A stretch of 64,000 bases of DNA, taken from Ruminiclostridium sp. Its GTDB lineage: Bacteria > Bacillota > Clostridia > Oscillospirales > Ruminococcaceae. Under the pieces are notes generated by a model. The model was given only the letters and a program-made list of their open reading frames with translations, did no database searches and was not told the origin of the DNA. Below are positions 25,472 through 34,043 of this stretch, in pieces. The stretch is from contig JAFPUE010000049.1 of assembly GCA_017395555.1 (NCBI GenBank), positions 1-64,000 on the forward strand, in the 5' to 3' direction. The first letter of the stretch is position 1, and each line of letters opens with the position of its first letter. The translations under genes and the position numbers were made by a program.

Positions 25472-27739
25472 ATGGAACGAAAGGCATTGCAGATCAGAAA
25501 TAACCTTAAAAATACGGAATACCTGTTTATCGGGCTTATCGTGCTTGTCGTTATAGCTATCATCATTATGATGTCGGTATATATCCCCGCAGTATCCGGT
25601 GTGCTTTCCGAGCACGCCGACAACGAAGTGCGCACGGCGCTTACCGCGAACTCACTCAACATACAGGCGTATTTCAACGGTAAGACCGAGTCTCTTAAAG
25701 GTTTCGCGAACAGATTCATGGCGATAGATCTCAGCAATAAGGAAGCTGTGCAGAAAGCGTGCATCGACGTTGCCGGGGCGACAGGGTTCAGACATATCGG
25801 CTTCACGGAGCCGAACGGCATTACCATAAGCAGCTACGGCGAGTCCGAAAACACCTCCCACCGTGCCTTCATCAAGGAAGGTCTCGCGGGCAGGACGACG
25901 CACTACGCAAACGTAAACTGCGATTTCGACGACGCTCTCTCGGATATGTACACCGTTCCTGTCAGAAACCCAAAAGGCGAGATAATCGGAACGCTCACCG
26001 GCGACTGCACTCCTTTTGCCTTCTCCGAAGTCGATCTTATGGAAGTTGACGGCGACTACACCTGCTTCTATATCTTCGATCAGAACGGAGACGTAGTTTA
26101 CTGCGATCCCAATAACGATGAGGGCATTTCACTCGGCAGCAATATCGTCTCTATGATAGACGACAGGACCGTCGCAAACGATGTGAGCTATTTCCTCAAC
26201 AGCACCATAGATGACACCGTAAAGCGCATAAAGATCGGCGGCAAGCAGTATATCACAGCGTTTTCGAGCTTCACCGACAGCGACTGGACTATCGCGGCTA
26301 TCGTTCCTGAGAGCACGGTTTACGCGGGTCTTGCTCCCATCATCAGCTTTACCGTTGTGCTTATACTGCTGATGACGATACTTCTCCTCGGCGCGATAAT
26401 ACTTGTTACCATAAAGATTTCCGAAATAAAGAATGATATCGAGAGCGCTATAATTGACGGAATGAAGGTATTTTATACCGACAGCATAACCGGGCATGAT
26501 ACCCCGGCGAGGTTCCGCGAGAATTACGCCGTCGCGATGAAGGACACCGCGACAAAGCACGCCATGATCTCGCTCGACGTTGACGGCTTCAAGGCAATAA
26601 ACGATTTGTTCGGATATGACGGCGGAAACGAAGTCATAAAGAAGATGTCAGACTCAATAAAGCGCAATATCGGCAAGAACGATTTCTTCACGAGAAAAAG
26701 CGGAGACCTGTTCTATATTTTCGCGGATTTTTCCGATAAAAACGAGCTCATAGCTCTTGCGGACAGGATAATCTCCGATCTTGAATATCAGGTAAATGAG
26801 GTCAAGCTCGAAATTTCCGTCGGCATTTATGTGATCGACGATCCGCACATCAAGTCCCGCGTTGCCGCGGACAGATCCGACATGGCAAGAGAGACGCTCA
26901 AAAACGATAAGCAGAGCGGTTACGCATTTTTCGACGCTTCGATGCTCGAAAAGCTGAGACGGCAGAAGCGCATCGAGGACATAATGGAGGATTCGCTCGC
27001 GCTGCGTGAGTTCATAGTATATCTCCAGCCGAAATACGCGCTCGGCGACAGCAACGAGGTTGTCGGCGCGGAAGCTCTTGTGCGCTGGCGCCACGACGGC
27101 AGGCTCATACCGCCCGGTGACTTTATCCCGGTCTTTGAGAAGAACGGATTTGTACGGAAGATAGACTACTATATGTTTGAGGAGGTCTGCAAGCTCCAGA
27201 AGAAATACCTCTCCATGGGCTACAAACCGAAAGTCATATCCGTCAATATGTCCCGCGTGCATATCAACCAGCCGGGTTTCGTTTCCGATCTTGCGGGTAT
27301 CTGCGACAAGTACGGCATTGAGACAAAATATCTCGAAATAGAGATAACCGAAAGCGCGGCTTACGAGAACCCCGTGAAGCTGTATGAAATATTCCGCGAG
27401 ATCAAGAGCTACGGCTTCCACGTTTCGATAGACGACTTCGGAACCGGCTACTCGTCGCTGAATATGCTGAAAGACCTGCCGGTTGACGTGCTGAAAATAG
27501 ACCGCTCATTCCTTACGGAGAACGCCGACGAGCACGAGAACGCGAGCCTTATCATAGGCTGCGTGGTATCGCTTGCCGCGTCGCTTCGGATACACACTAT
27601 CTGCGAAGGCATAGAGACAAAGGAGCAGGCGATACTGCTCACAAAGCTCGGCTGCAATATGGCGCAGGGGTTCTTCTTTGCAAGACCCATGCCGGTAGCC
27701 GACTACGAGGAGCTTGCCTACGGCATTAAGGCGAGCTGA
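25472..27739 (+). CDS. Membrane c-di-GMP phosphodiesterase (degenerate GGDEF plus EAL)
   Basis: A helix at 17-40, an extracytoplasmic dCache-like sensor (about 45-285) and a helix 283-316 precede a GGDEF domain (about 330-480). The cyclase signature is broken: RKSGDLFY stands where GGDEF should be, so synthesis is unlikely. The EAL domain (about 510-745) keeps GAEALVRW, NMSRVH, EITESA, SIDDFGTGYSSL, LKIDRSF and CEGIET, so it should degrade c-di-GMP. The start at 25472 follows GGAAGGAGG; the longer frame starts inside the terminator. The GGDEF part may act as a GTP sensor. The gene for a small unknown protein follows closely. Confidence 0.93.
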   Translation: MERKALQIRNNLKNTEYLFIGLIVLVVIAIIIMMSVYIPAVSGVLSEHADNEVRTALTANSLNIQAYFNGKTESLKGFANRFMAIDLSNKEAVQKACIDVAGATGFRHIGFTEPNGITISSYGESENTSHRAFIKEGLAGRTTHYANVNCDFDDALSDMYTVPVRNPKGEIIGTLTGDCTPFAFSEVDLMEVDGDYTCFYIFDQNGDVVYCDPNNDEGISLGSNIVSMIDDRTVANDVSYFLNSTIDDTVKRIKIGGKQYITAFSSFTDSDWTIAAIVPESTVYAGLAPIISFTVVLILLMTILLLGAIILVTIKISEIKNDIESAIIDGMKVFYTDSITGHDTPARFRENYAVAMKDTATKHAMISLDVDGFKAINDLFGYDGGNEVIKKMSDSIKRNIGKNDFFTRKSGDLFYIFADFSDKNELIALADRIISDLEYQVNEVKLEISVGIYVIDDPHIKSRVAADRSDMARETLKNDKQSGYAFFDASMLEKLRRQKRIEDIMEDSLALREFIVYLQPKYALGDSNEVVGAEALVRWRHDGRLIPPGDFIPVFEKNGFVRKIDYYMFEEVCKLQKKYLSMGYKPKVISVNMSRVHINQPGFVSDLAGICDKYGIETKYLEIEITESAAYENPVKLYEIFREIKSYGFHVSIDDFGTGYSSLNMLKDLPVDVLKIDRSFLTENADEHENASLIIGCVVSLAASLRIHTICEGIETKEQAILLTKLGCNMAQGFFFARPMPVADYEELAYGIKAS

Positions 27740-27764
27740 TTTCTGACGAGAGGAAGTGTACCGC

Positions 27765-28376
27765 TTGGACGACGATATAGCGCTCAGATTTGCCGATATT
27801 ATCGACAATGCCGCGGAATCGCTTTTTGCGGCGCTCCAGTATTGCTATCTCATAGCGGAGAATGATTTTTACAACATAAATGTCAAGGATCTGTTCAGAG
27901 TCGGACTCGTGGATATCACAAATCCCGAGTGCTTCCGCAATATGGGTATGATGCTTGACGAGAGCAGGCTCGGCGAGCTCGGGGAACCGAAATTCCGCGA
28001 GGTGCTGGAGATAATCCGGTACAGCTTCGCCGTGCGTCTGCCTTTCGCGAAGCGTGATGCGCCCGAAAGCTACATACGCGAGACACAGCTCAAACAGATG
28101 TATGATATACTTGAAGAATACGGCTTCCTGAATCCCGACGGTATCGTAGTGGAGAGCTTCAAATCCTCGTCGTGGCTTGCAAAGACCAAAAAGCCGGAGC
28201 CGCCGTATGATACGGAATGGTTCCGCAGCTGGATCTACACCTACGGTCACGATATCGCCGCGATAAACAACAGGAATATGTTCCTGCTCGGCTGTGCCGA
28301 TGCGCTTTTCCCGCTCTACTACTCATCATTGAAGGAAAGACTTGTTGACGAATTCAACAAGTACGGTACGGAATAA
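27765..28376 (+). CDS. Uncharacterised helical protein downstream of the EAL gene
   Basis: About 203 residues, acidic and mostly helical, with no motif I recognise. Landmarks are IIDNAAESLFAALQYCYLIAE, RVGLVDITNPECFRNMGMML, SWIYTYGHDIAAINNRNMF. The likely start is TTG at 27765, because AGAGGAAG at 27749-27756 is well spaced for it but too close to the in-frame GTG at 27756. The stop overlaps the next start (TAATG), so it is coupled to the polysaccharide deacetylase gene. Confidence 0.7.
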   Translation: MDDDIALRFADIIDNAAESLFAALQYCYLIAENDFYNINVKDLFRVGLVDITNPECFRNMGMMLDESRLGELGEPKFREVLEIIRYSFAVRLPFAKRDAPESYIRETQLKQMYDILEEYGFLNPDGIVVESFKSSSWLAKTKKPEPPYDTEWFRSWIYTYGHDIAAINNRNMFLLGCADALFPLYYSSLKERLVDEFNKYGTE

Positions 28377-29206
28377 TGTTAATGTCATTAAAGAAGCTCG
28401 CTGCGGCTGTATTGGCTGCGGCGATAGCTGCATCGGGCTGTGCTTCCGGAAACGCTCCGACAGTGACAAGCACGGAAGCAACGGCTGCGCAGACGACGGA
28501 AACGGAGCAGACGGAGACGACTTCCGGAAAATACGAAAAGGGGGAAAATCCTGTGCGGACTGCGGAGGAGCTTGCCGGAAAGAAGGTCATAGCTCTTACC
28601 TTCGACGACGGACCCAATACCGGCGTTACGAATGAGGTACTTGATGTTATCGAGGAGTACGGCATAAAAGCGTCGTTCTTCGTTATCGGGCAGAATATAG
28701 ATGACGAATCGGCAAAGGTCATGCAGCGCGCACATTCCCTCGGCTGCGAGATCGACAGCCACAGCTTCACCCACAGCTACATGAATGAGATGTCCGCGGA
28801 GGGCATAACGGACGAAATGGAACGTACCGCGCAGCTTATATACGACAATGTGGGCGAGTACCCGAAGTTCTTCCGCCCGCCGTATATCGCGGTGAACGAG
28901 ACGATGTTCGATTGCATTGACCTGCCGTTTATCAGCGGTCTCGGCTGCAACGACTGGGATGACAGCGTAAGCATTGAAAAGCGCGTGCGTTTCCTTACCG
29001 AGAAATGCCCCGAGGACTGCATAATCCTACTGCATGACGCAAAAGACAACGAAAAGACCGCGGAAGCCGTCCGTCAGGCAATCCCGATCATGCTCGAAAA
29101 CGGCTTCGAGTTCGTGACCGTCTCCGAGCTTTTCGTCGCGAAAGGTATAGTCCCCACTTCTGACGGCATTGTGTACAGCTACGCGACAGAGACTGGTTGG
29201 AAGTGA
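28376..29206 (+). CDS. Lipoprotein polysaccharide deacetylase (CE4, NodB-like)
   Basis: A lipobox AASGC with Cys22 follows a short hydrophobic signal, then a Thr/Glu linker and a NodB domain from about residue 70. Catalytic and metal motifs are TFDDGPNTG (Asp-Asp), HSFTHSY (His pair HxxxH), RPPYIAVNE and LLHDAK. It would deacetylate GlcNAc- or MurNAc-containing wall polymers outside the cell, often conferring lysozyme resistance. Its start overlaps the upstream stop. Compared with B. subtilis PdaA-type enzymes the size is standard. Confidence 0.93.
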   Translation: MLMSLKKLAAAVLAAAIAASGCASGNAPTVTSTEATAAQTTETEQTETTSGKYEKGENPVRTAEELAGKKVIALTFDDGPNTGVTNEVLDVIEEYGIKASFFVIGQNIDDESAKVMQRAHSLGCEIDSHSFTHSYMNEMSAEGITDEMERTAQLIYDNVGEYPKFFRPPYIAVNETMFDCIDLPFISGLGCNDWDDSVSIEKRVRFLTEKCPEDCIILLHDAKDNEKTAEAVRQAIPIMLENGFEFVTVSELFVAKGIVPTSDGIVYSYATETGWK

Positions 29207-29494
29207 GTCTCTGCATCGAGTCGGGCTTTGGTTGGAAGCCTGCTGCCTTCGGCTGTTTGGGACTCTGTCCCAAGCCCTGCCGGAGCGTCGCCCCGGACTC
29301 GACCAAGGTTTCACCTTGGATCCAAGGACGCGTTTTTTCAAGAGAAGCTTTAAGACTTTTTTAGACAGGGGCTCTGCCCCTGCGACCCCGCCAGCCCCCT
29401 TTAAAAAAGGGGGCTGGACACCCTAAATAAATGCAGTATTTCTGAAATACATCTATGGGCGGCTCTCATAGAAATGCAGTGGGGTTGGCAAAGA
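29207..29494. repeat. Palindrome cluster plus dispersed repeat B, copy 1
   Basis: No gene. Palindromes at 29257-29274, 29303-29319, 29366-29382 and 29391-29417 (CCAGCCCCCT/AGGGGGCTGG) follow one another. The part 29432-29494 is a second dispersed element: TGCAGTATTTCTGAAATACA and, after a variable centre, AAATGCAGTGGGGTTGGCAA; it recurs at 42917-42980. Confidence 0.8.
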
Positions 29495-29510
29495 CTCCGA
29501 TATAAAAATC

Positions 29511-29550
29511 AAAACTGCTTGTTGCTAATTCACAACAAGCAGTTTTTGTT
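29511..29550. terminator. Bidirectional terminator
   Basis: A perfect 14-bp stem (29511-29524 with 29533-29546) has T-rich sequence on both outer sides, between convergent genes. Confidence 0.9.
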
Positions 29551-29591
29551 ATTTTATGATACGGGATTTGTTTTGGGTGTCAAGTTCCATC

Positions 29592-30182
29592 TCAATTGAT
29601 CGAAAGCAAGCCGGGGATAAGCTCGCCGGTGTCGGTTTTGAGTATTTCGCAGAACGTGCTGACATTTCTGCCGAACTGTATCTTGCCCTGCGAGAAGATG
29701 CCGCCGTCTATATCGAGACTGCCGGTGCCGGAAAAAATGACCGAACCGCCGGAATAGACCGCATTGCCGTAATCGCCGCCGCTGCCTTTGAGCTTGCTTT
29801 CTCCGTCGGAGCAAAGTATAAGCCGCTCCGAGGACGATGTTACAGCGTAGCCGTTGTCGTTGGATATATCCGCATTCACAAAGACGAGCTTCACGATATC
29901 CTGCGTTTCGACGTTTATGCCGCCCGAAAGATTGCCGCTTATATTGTAAATTCCGCCCTTCGATATCAGTATATCATTGTTCTCGCCGAACCATGCGCCC
30001 TGCCCGCTGATGTTCACCTCGTCGCCCACTTCTATGGTACATTCGCCGGAGCGCACATCTTCATCGTTCACGGGCTGGTACGGGTCAACAGCCTTTGAAT
30101 ACTTGTCGGGCATATATATTCCGCAGCCGGACATTACTGCCGAAAGCAGAAACGCCGCAGCCGATATCATCATTTTTCTCAT
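29592..30182 (-). CDS. Small beta-helix-like lipoprotein (carbohydrate-binding-domain type)
   Basis: The lipobox VMSGC with Cys20 predicts a membrane-anchored lipoprotein. The rest is a repetitive beta-rich region (NISGQGAWFGENNDILISKG, YNISGNLSGGINVE, VIFSGTGSLDIDGGIFSQG), the pattern of the DUF4353/carbohydrate-binding-domain proteins that wind into a right-handed beta-solenoid. Only about four to five coils fit in 176 residues. A weak promoter (TATAAT, complement of 30224-30229) precedes it. Ligand unknown. Confidence 0.7.
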   Translation of the reverse strand: MRKMMISAAAFLLSAVMSGCGIYMPDKYSKAVDPYQPVNDEDVRSGECTIEVGDEVNISGQGAWFGENNDILISKGGIYNISGNLSGGINVETQDIVKLVFVNADISNDNGYAVTSSSERLILCSDGESKLKGSGGDYGNAVYSGGSVIFSGTGSLDIDGGIFSQGKIQFGRNVSTFCEILKTDTGELIPGLLSIN

Positions 30183-30296
30183 TTATTATCACCTTTGGGA
30201 ATGATAGTATGATCTTACTCTGTATTATAAAGTTTACCCCAGTATTGTGAAAAACAAATGATAAAATGAGATATTTTTGATAAATAATGAACTTAT

Positions 30297-31478
30297 TCAG
30301 TCAACAAATTTTCCGCCGAGTATTACAAACTCCGGCTTTTCCGTTATGTCGAATATCTCGCCGCGGAATGCCGCAAGATCGGCGTCCTTACCGGTCTCTA
30401 TGCTCCCCACACGGTCATCAATGCCACAGATACGCGCGGGAGTTATCGTAACGGCGCGTATCGCCTCGTCCCGGCTCAGCCCACCGCGCACAGCTATTCC
30501 CGCTGTCACGGGAAGGTACTGTATCGGCGTTTCGGGGTGATCTGTGCAGATAGCGAACTCCACGCCCTTTTTGTGCAGCTTTGCCGCGTTTGTGATGTTA
30601 TAATTTATGACCTCCGGCTTGCAGCGATCCGCAAGCAGCGGGCCTATTACGCACTGTGCGCGCTCGTCCCTCAGCTCGTCCGCGATAAGATGCCCGTCGG
30701 TAGCATGGATAAGCACATAGTCGATCGAAAACTCCTTCGCTATGCGTATCGCCGTAAACATATCGTCCTGCCTGTGGCAGTGGAAATGCGCCTTGATCTT
30801 TCGCTGCAGCAGCGGAATCAACGCCTCGCACTTCATATCGAGATCCGGACGCGATGTCTCGTCGTCCGTACCCTTTGTGCGCTCGTATTCCGCGAGATCT
30901 TCCATATATCTGCGCGCCTTCATCAGCTGCTCGCGTATAACCGCCGCAGTCGCCATTCTCGTCACAGGCGTTTCGTCGCGGTCATTATACACGCGCTTCG
31001 GGTTTTCGCCGAGCGCGAATTTTATCGAAACGGGGTCCTTAATTATCAGCTTGTCTATGCGCGAGCTTCCGTATGTCTTCATTGCAAGGAAGCTGCCGCC
31101 GACAGGGTTTGCGCTGCCGACACCGGTGACTACCGTGCCTACGCCGGCTCTCGCCGCTTCCGCAAAGCACAGGTCTGCCGCGTTTATCGCATCGACGGCA
31201 CGAAGGTGAGGTGTCGAAGGGTCAGTCGCTTCGTTCACGTCGTCGCCCTCAAATCCGAGCCCGTTCTCGCAGATACCTATATGGCAGTGTGCATCGACGA
31301 ACGCCGGATAGACGGTAAGCCCCGACGCGTCGATAACGTCACCCGACTCCGCGGAGCCGGAGAAATTGTCCATATATCCCACATCGGTGATGATACCGCC
31401 GTTTGTCTCGATGTATCCGCACTCGATAACGCCGGTCTCGTCCGATGCCGTAAATATTCTCGCATTGCAAATTATCAT
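30297..31478 (-). CDS. Amidohydrolase, imidazolonepropionase-like
   Basis: A metal-dependent hydrolase of the amidohydrolase superfamily: an N-terminal small beta sandwich (residues 1-55), the HxH motif in FVDAHCHIG (about 62-68), FHCHRQDD, VLIHATDG, and the conserved Asp in FAICTDHPETP, then the second sandwich part (SIETGKDADLAAFRGE). Substrate is not evident; many gut Firmicutes carry this type as a probable amino- or imide-hydrolase. The stop overlaps the aroK start region (ATGA at 31475-31478 with aroK end), suggesting a three-gene aroE-aroK-amidohydrolase transcript. Confidence 0.9.
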   Translation of the reverse strand: MIICNARIFTASDETGVIECGYIETNGGIITDVGYMDNFSGSAESGDVIDASGLTVYPAFVDAHCHIGICENGLGFEGDDVNEATDPSTPHLRAVDAINAADLCFAEAARAGVGTVVTGVGSANPVGGSFLAMKTYGSSRIDKLIIKDPVSIKFALGENPKRVYNDRDETPVTRMATAAVIREQLMKARRYMEDLAEYERTKGTDDETSRPDLDMKCEALIPLLQRKIKAHFHCHRQDDMFTAIRIAKEFSIDYVLIHATDGHLIADELRDERAQCVIGPLLADRCKPEVINYNITNAAKLHKKGVEFAICTDHPETPIQYLPVTAGIAVRGGLSRDEAIRAVTITPARICGIDDRVGSIETGKDADLAAFRGEIFDITEKPEFVILGGKFVD

Positions 31479-31960
31479 ATTGACTTCCTTATAAGTTCAG
31501 TTATCTGCTCGGGAGTCCCGGCAGCCTCAATAACTATGTCGGCGCGTTCGGAATATATCGGTCTGCGCGTATCGAACAGCTCCTTCACCTTTTCCTTCGG
31601 GTTGTTGTACGCGAGCGGACGGTTGCTGTCGCCCTTTATCCGCCCGTAACAGGTCTCGAAATCCGCGTCAAGGAACACTACCCTGCCGGTCTGCTTCGCG
31701 GTCTTTGCGGTATTTTCGTTTATGATCGCTCCGCCGCCGAGCGCAACGACGCTGTTGTCCGGCATCTCCCGGATATACTTCGCTTCGAGCTCTCTGAAAT
31801 GCGGCTCGCCGTACCTTTCAAATATCTCCGGGATCGTCATATTCTCGTGCTCCACGATATATCTGTCAAGATCGGCAAACGTCATACCCGCTGCTTTCGC
31901 GAGCTCACGCCCGATACGGGATTTGCCGCAGCCCATAAATCCGCAGAGGTAAATTTTCAT
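31475..31960 (-). CDS. aroK: Shikimate kinase
   Basis: Phosphorylates shikimate at O3 in the chorismate pathway. The Walker A motif is GFMGCGKSRIG (residues 7-17), the shikimate-binding Asp is in FADLDRYIVE, with FRELEAKYI and VVALGGGAI following, and a lid Arg in DSNRPLAYN. Length 161 is normal. Both ends overlap neighbours by four bases (ATGA), so it is translated together with aroE and the amidohydrolase. Confidence 0.96.
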   Translation of the reverse strand: MKIYLCGFMGCGKSRIGRELAKAAGMTFADLDRYIVEHENMTIPEIFERYGEPHFRELEAKYIREMPDNSVVALGGGAIINENTAKTAKQTGRVVFLDADFETCYGRIKGDSNRPLAYNNPKEKVKELFDTRRPIYSERADIVIEAAGTPEQITELIRKSI

Positions 31961-32808
31961 ACAAGATCCTCCATGTCGGAAATAAGTTGTCTCAGATCAC
32001 CCTCGGCAAATTCCGCACCGTTCCATATCTCCTGCGCTGCGGCGGCCTGCAGAACGAGCATAGCCATACCGGTCATAGCGGGCTTGCCGAGAGCTTTCGC
32101 GGTCTTGTAAAGCAGCGTCTCCTTCGGGTTGTACACAACATCGAAAACGTGCGAGCAGTGTCGGATAACGTCCTCGGTGCAGGGCATTTTGTCGGTTTTC
32201 GGGAACATTCCGACGGGCGACGCGTTTATAAGCAGATCGTATTCCGGCATTTCCCCGCCGAGATCGTCCGCAGAGAGCACTTCCCCGCTTATCACGGCTA
32301 TGTTTATTTTCGCGTCGGGCATTCTCTCCTTTACCGCGGAAACAGTCTTTTCCGCGTCTCCGGCGAAGTCCCTGAGCACGGCAACGGTAACGTCGCCGCC
32401 GCTGTATGCGGCCTGGGCAGCTATCATTCTTCCGACACCGCCGCAGCCTATCACGAGAACGCGCGAAGCGAGCTTTGCGCCGAGCATATCTATCGAGCGG
32501 GTGAAGCCGAACACATCTGTATTATATCCGGTCTTCTCTTCCCCGTTCTTAACGCAGTTTACCGAGCCGAAGCGCTCTGCGGAGCCGTCCAGACGGTCAC
32601 AATACGGGATTATGCCCACCTTATGCGGGATAGTCGCGTTGAAGCCGTCGAACTCCGCGAGCTTTCCGAAATTACCGGCGAGCTCTTCCGGCGGGATATC
32701 GAGCAGCTCATAGCTTCCTTCGATACCGGAGAGCTGCATAAGTCTCGTATGGATTTTCGGTGAGAGTGAATGTCCGAGAGGGTGACCGATAAGCGCATAT
32801 TTTTTCAT
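31957..32808 (-). CDS. aroE: Shikimate dehydrogenase
   Basis: Reduces 3-dehydroshikimate with NADPH. The N-terminal substrate domain has LIGHPLGHSLSPKIH and the catalytic Lys/Asp pair in NATIPHKVG and GYNTDVFGF; the Rossmann part has VIGCGGVGRMIAAQAAYSGG and INASPVGMFP. It is 283 residues, the usual size. First gene of the aroE-aroK-amidohydrolase unit; the promoter region holds a palindrome and is not resolved. Confidence 0.96.
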   Translation of the reverse strand: MKKYALIGHPLGHSLSPKIHTRLMQLSGIEGSYELLDIPPEELAGNFGKLAEFDGFNATIPHKVGIIPYCDRLDGSAERFGSVNCVKNGEEKTGYNTDVFGFTRSIDMLGAKLASRVLVIGCGGVGRMIAAQAAYSGGDVTVAVLRDFAGDAEKTVSAVKERMPDAKINIAVISGEVLSADDLGGEMPEYDLLINASPVGMFPKTDKMPCTEDVIRHCSHVFDVVYNPKETLLYKTAKALGKPAMTGMAMLVLQAAAAQEIWNGAEFAEGDLRQLISDMEDLV

Positions 32809-32948
32809 ATTATTACCTTTCTTGAATTATCAGATTGAAGTTCTTTTGGACGAGGGAGGTTTGGAGGGGGAGCCCTTTTCTTTCAAGAAAAGGGCTTCTC
32901 CTCCATGCGCGTCAGCGCGGATCGTCAGCGCGGATCGTCAGCGGTGGC
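32809..32948. repeat. Hairpin and 13-bp tandem repeat between fabD and aroE
   Basis: A perfect 12-bp stem at 32871-32896 (AGCCCTTTTCTT/AAGAAAAGGGCT) is followed by GTCAGCGCGGATC repeated at 32911 and 32924 and partly at 32937. For leftward fabD the hairpin could serve as a terminator. Confidence 0.7.
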
Positions 32949-33848
32949 TCACACGTCCATAGCTTCCGCGGCGACTCCTTCGAGGGTCTTTTTGACCATA
33001 CCTGTGAGGGCTTTGCCGGGGCCGCACTCGACGAAGCTGTCTATGCCGTCGGACTGCATCGCGGCGAGCTCCGAGGTGAAGCGCACGGGCGAGAAGATGT
33101 GGCGGGAGAGGATGTCGTGGATATCGGAGAAATCGTCGAGCTTTCCGCCGGTAACATTCGAGTAAAACGCCTTCTGCGGCTTTTCTATCTTTATATCCTT
33201 TATCAGCTCCTTGAATTCAAGCCCTGCCTCCTTCATATACTCACTGTGGAAGGCTGCGGCTACCGCAAGCGGAAGTATGCGCTTTGCGCCTTTCTCTTTA
33301 AGAATCGCGGAAGCCTTTTCTATACCCGCGTCACAGCCGGCAATGACGGTCTGCACGGAGGTGTTGTAGTTTACGGGAACGACATAATCGCCTGCCGCGT
33401 TCACCTCTGCGCAGGCGGCTTCGATAACGTCGGACGGAAGCCCGATGACCGCAGCCATTTTGCCGCCGTTCTTCTTTGCCGCCTTGTCCATGCACGCCGC
33501 GCGGTGCTTTATCAGCGTAAAACCGGTGGGCAGATCAACGGCTCCGGCGGTCACGAGCGCGGCATACTCGCCGAGGGAATGACCGGCTACCGCGGCAAAA
33601 TCCCCGCCGTCAAGTCCGAATTTCTTCACGCACATGAGCGACATAGTGAATATAGCGGGCTGGGAGACGCTTGTTACCGCGAGCTCCTCCGCCGTGCCCT
33701 CGAACATTGCCTTTTTTATGTCAAAGCCGAGAATGTCGCTTCCGGTCTCGAAAATATCCTCATAAACCGCGGGAGCCTCGTCATACAGCTTCTTTCCCAT
33801 TCCGCTGTACTGCGAGCCCTGCCCGGAGAATAAAAGTGCAGTTGCCAT
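32949..33848 (-). CDS. fabD: Malonyl-CoA:ACP transacylase
   Basis: Loads malonate onto ACP for fatty acid elongation. The N-terminus FSGQGSQYSGMGK is the family hallmark, the nucleophile Ser is in AGHSLGEYAAL, and the catalytic His occurs in VAAAFHSEYM. Normal size (299). It sits on the opposite strand, divergent from fabH, whereas in most Firmicute fab clusters fabD is inside the run between fabK and fabG. It must therefore have its own promoter in the shared 195-base region. Confidence 0.97.
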   Translation of the reverse strand: MATALLFSGQGSQYSGMGKKLYDEAPAVYEDIFETGSDILGFDIKKAMFEGTAEELAVTSVSQPAIFTMSLMCVKKFGLDGGDFAAVAGHSLGEYAALVTAGAVDLPTGFTLIKHRAACMDKAAKKNGGKMAAVIGLPSDVIEAACAEVNAAGDYVVPVNYNTSVQTVIAGCDAGIEKASAILKEKGAKRILPLAVAAAFHSEYMKEAGLEFKELIKDIKIEKPQKAFYSNVTGGKLDDFSDIHDILSRHIFSPVRFTSELAAMQSDGIDSFVECGPGKALTGMVKKTLEGVAAEAMDV

Positions 33849-33923
33849 AGTAAAAATTCCTTTCTTTTCCTATCTTTTTTCCGTACAGTTTGTCCGAAAT
33901 TTCATTTTTTTCTTTGTGCGATA

Positions 33924-33952
33924 TTGACAAAAACGGGCTGTACTGTTATAAT
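33924..33952 (+). promoter_or_regulatory. Promoter of the fab-acc operon
   Basis: TTGACA at 33924-33929 and TATAAT at 33947-33952, spacer 17; a second TATAAT is at 33999-34004. I see no FapR-like operator with confidence. Confidence 0.75.
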
Positions 33953-34043
33953 ATTAATAAGTGTGCGGTCATATTCCGCAGTATGTATCAATTAATATTA
34001 TAATACATTTTTTAAATAAAATCAACAGCTATCGGAGATAAAA

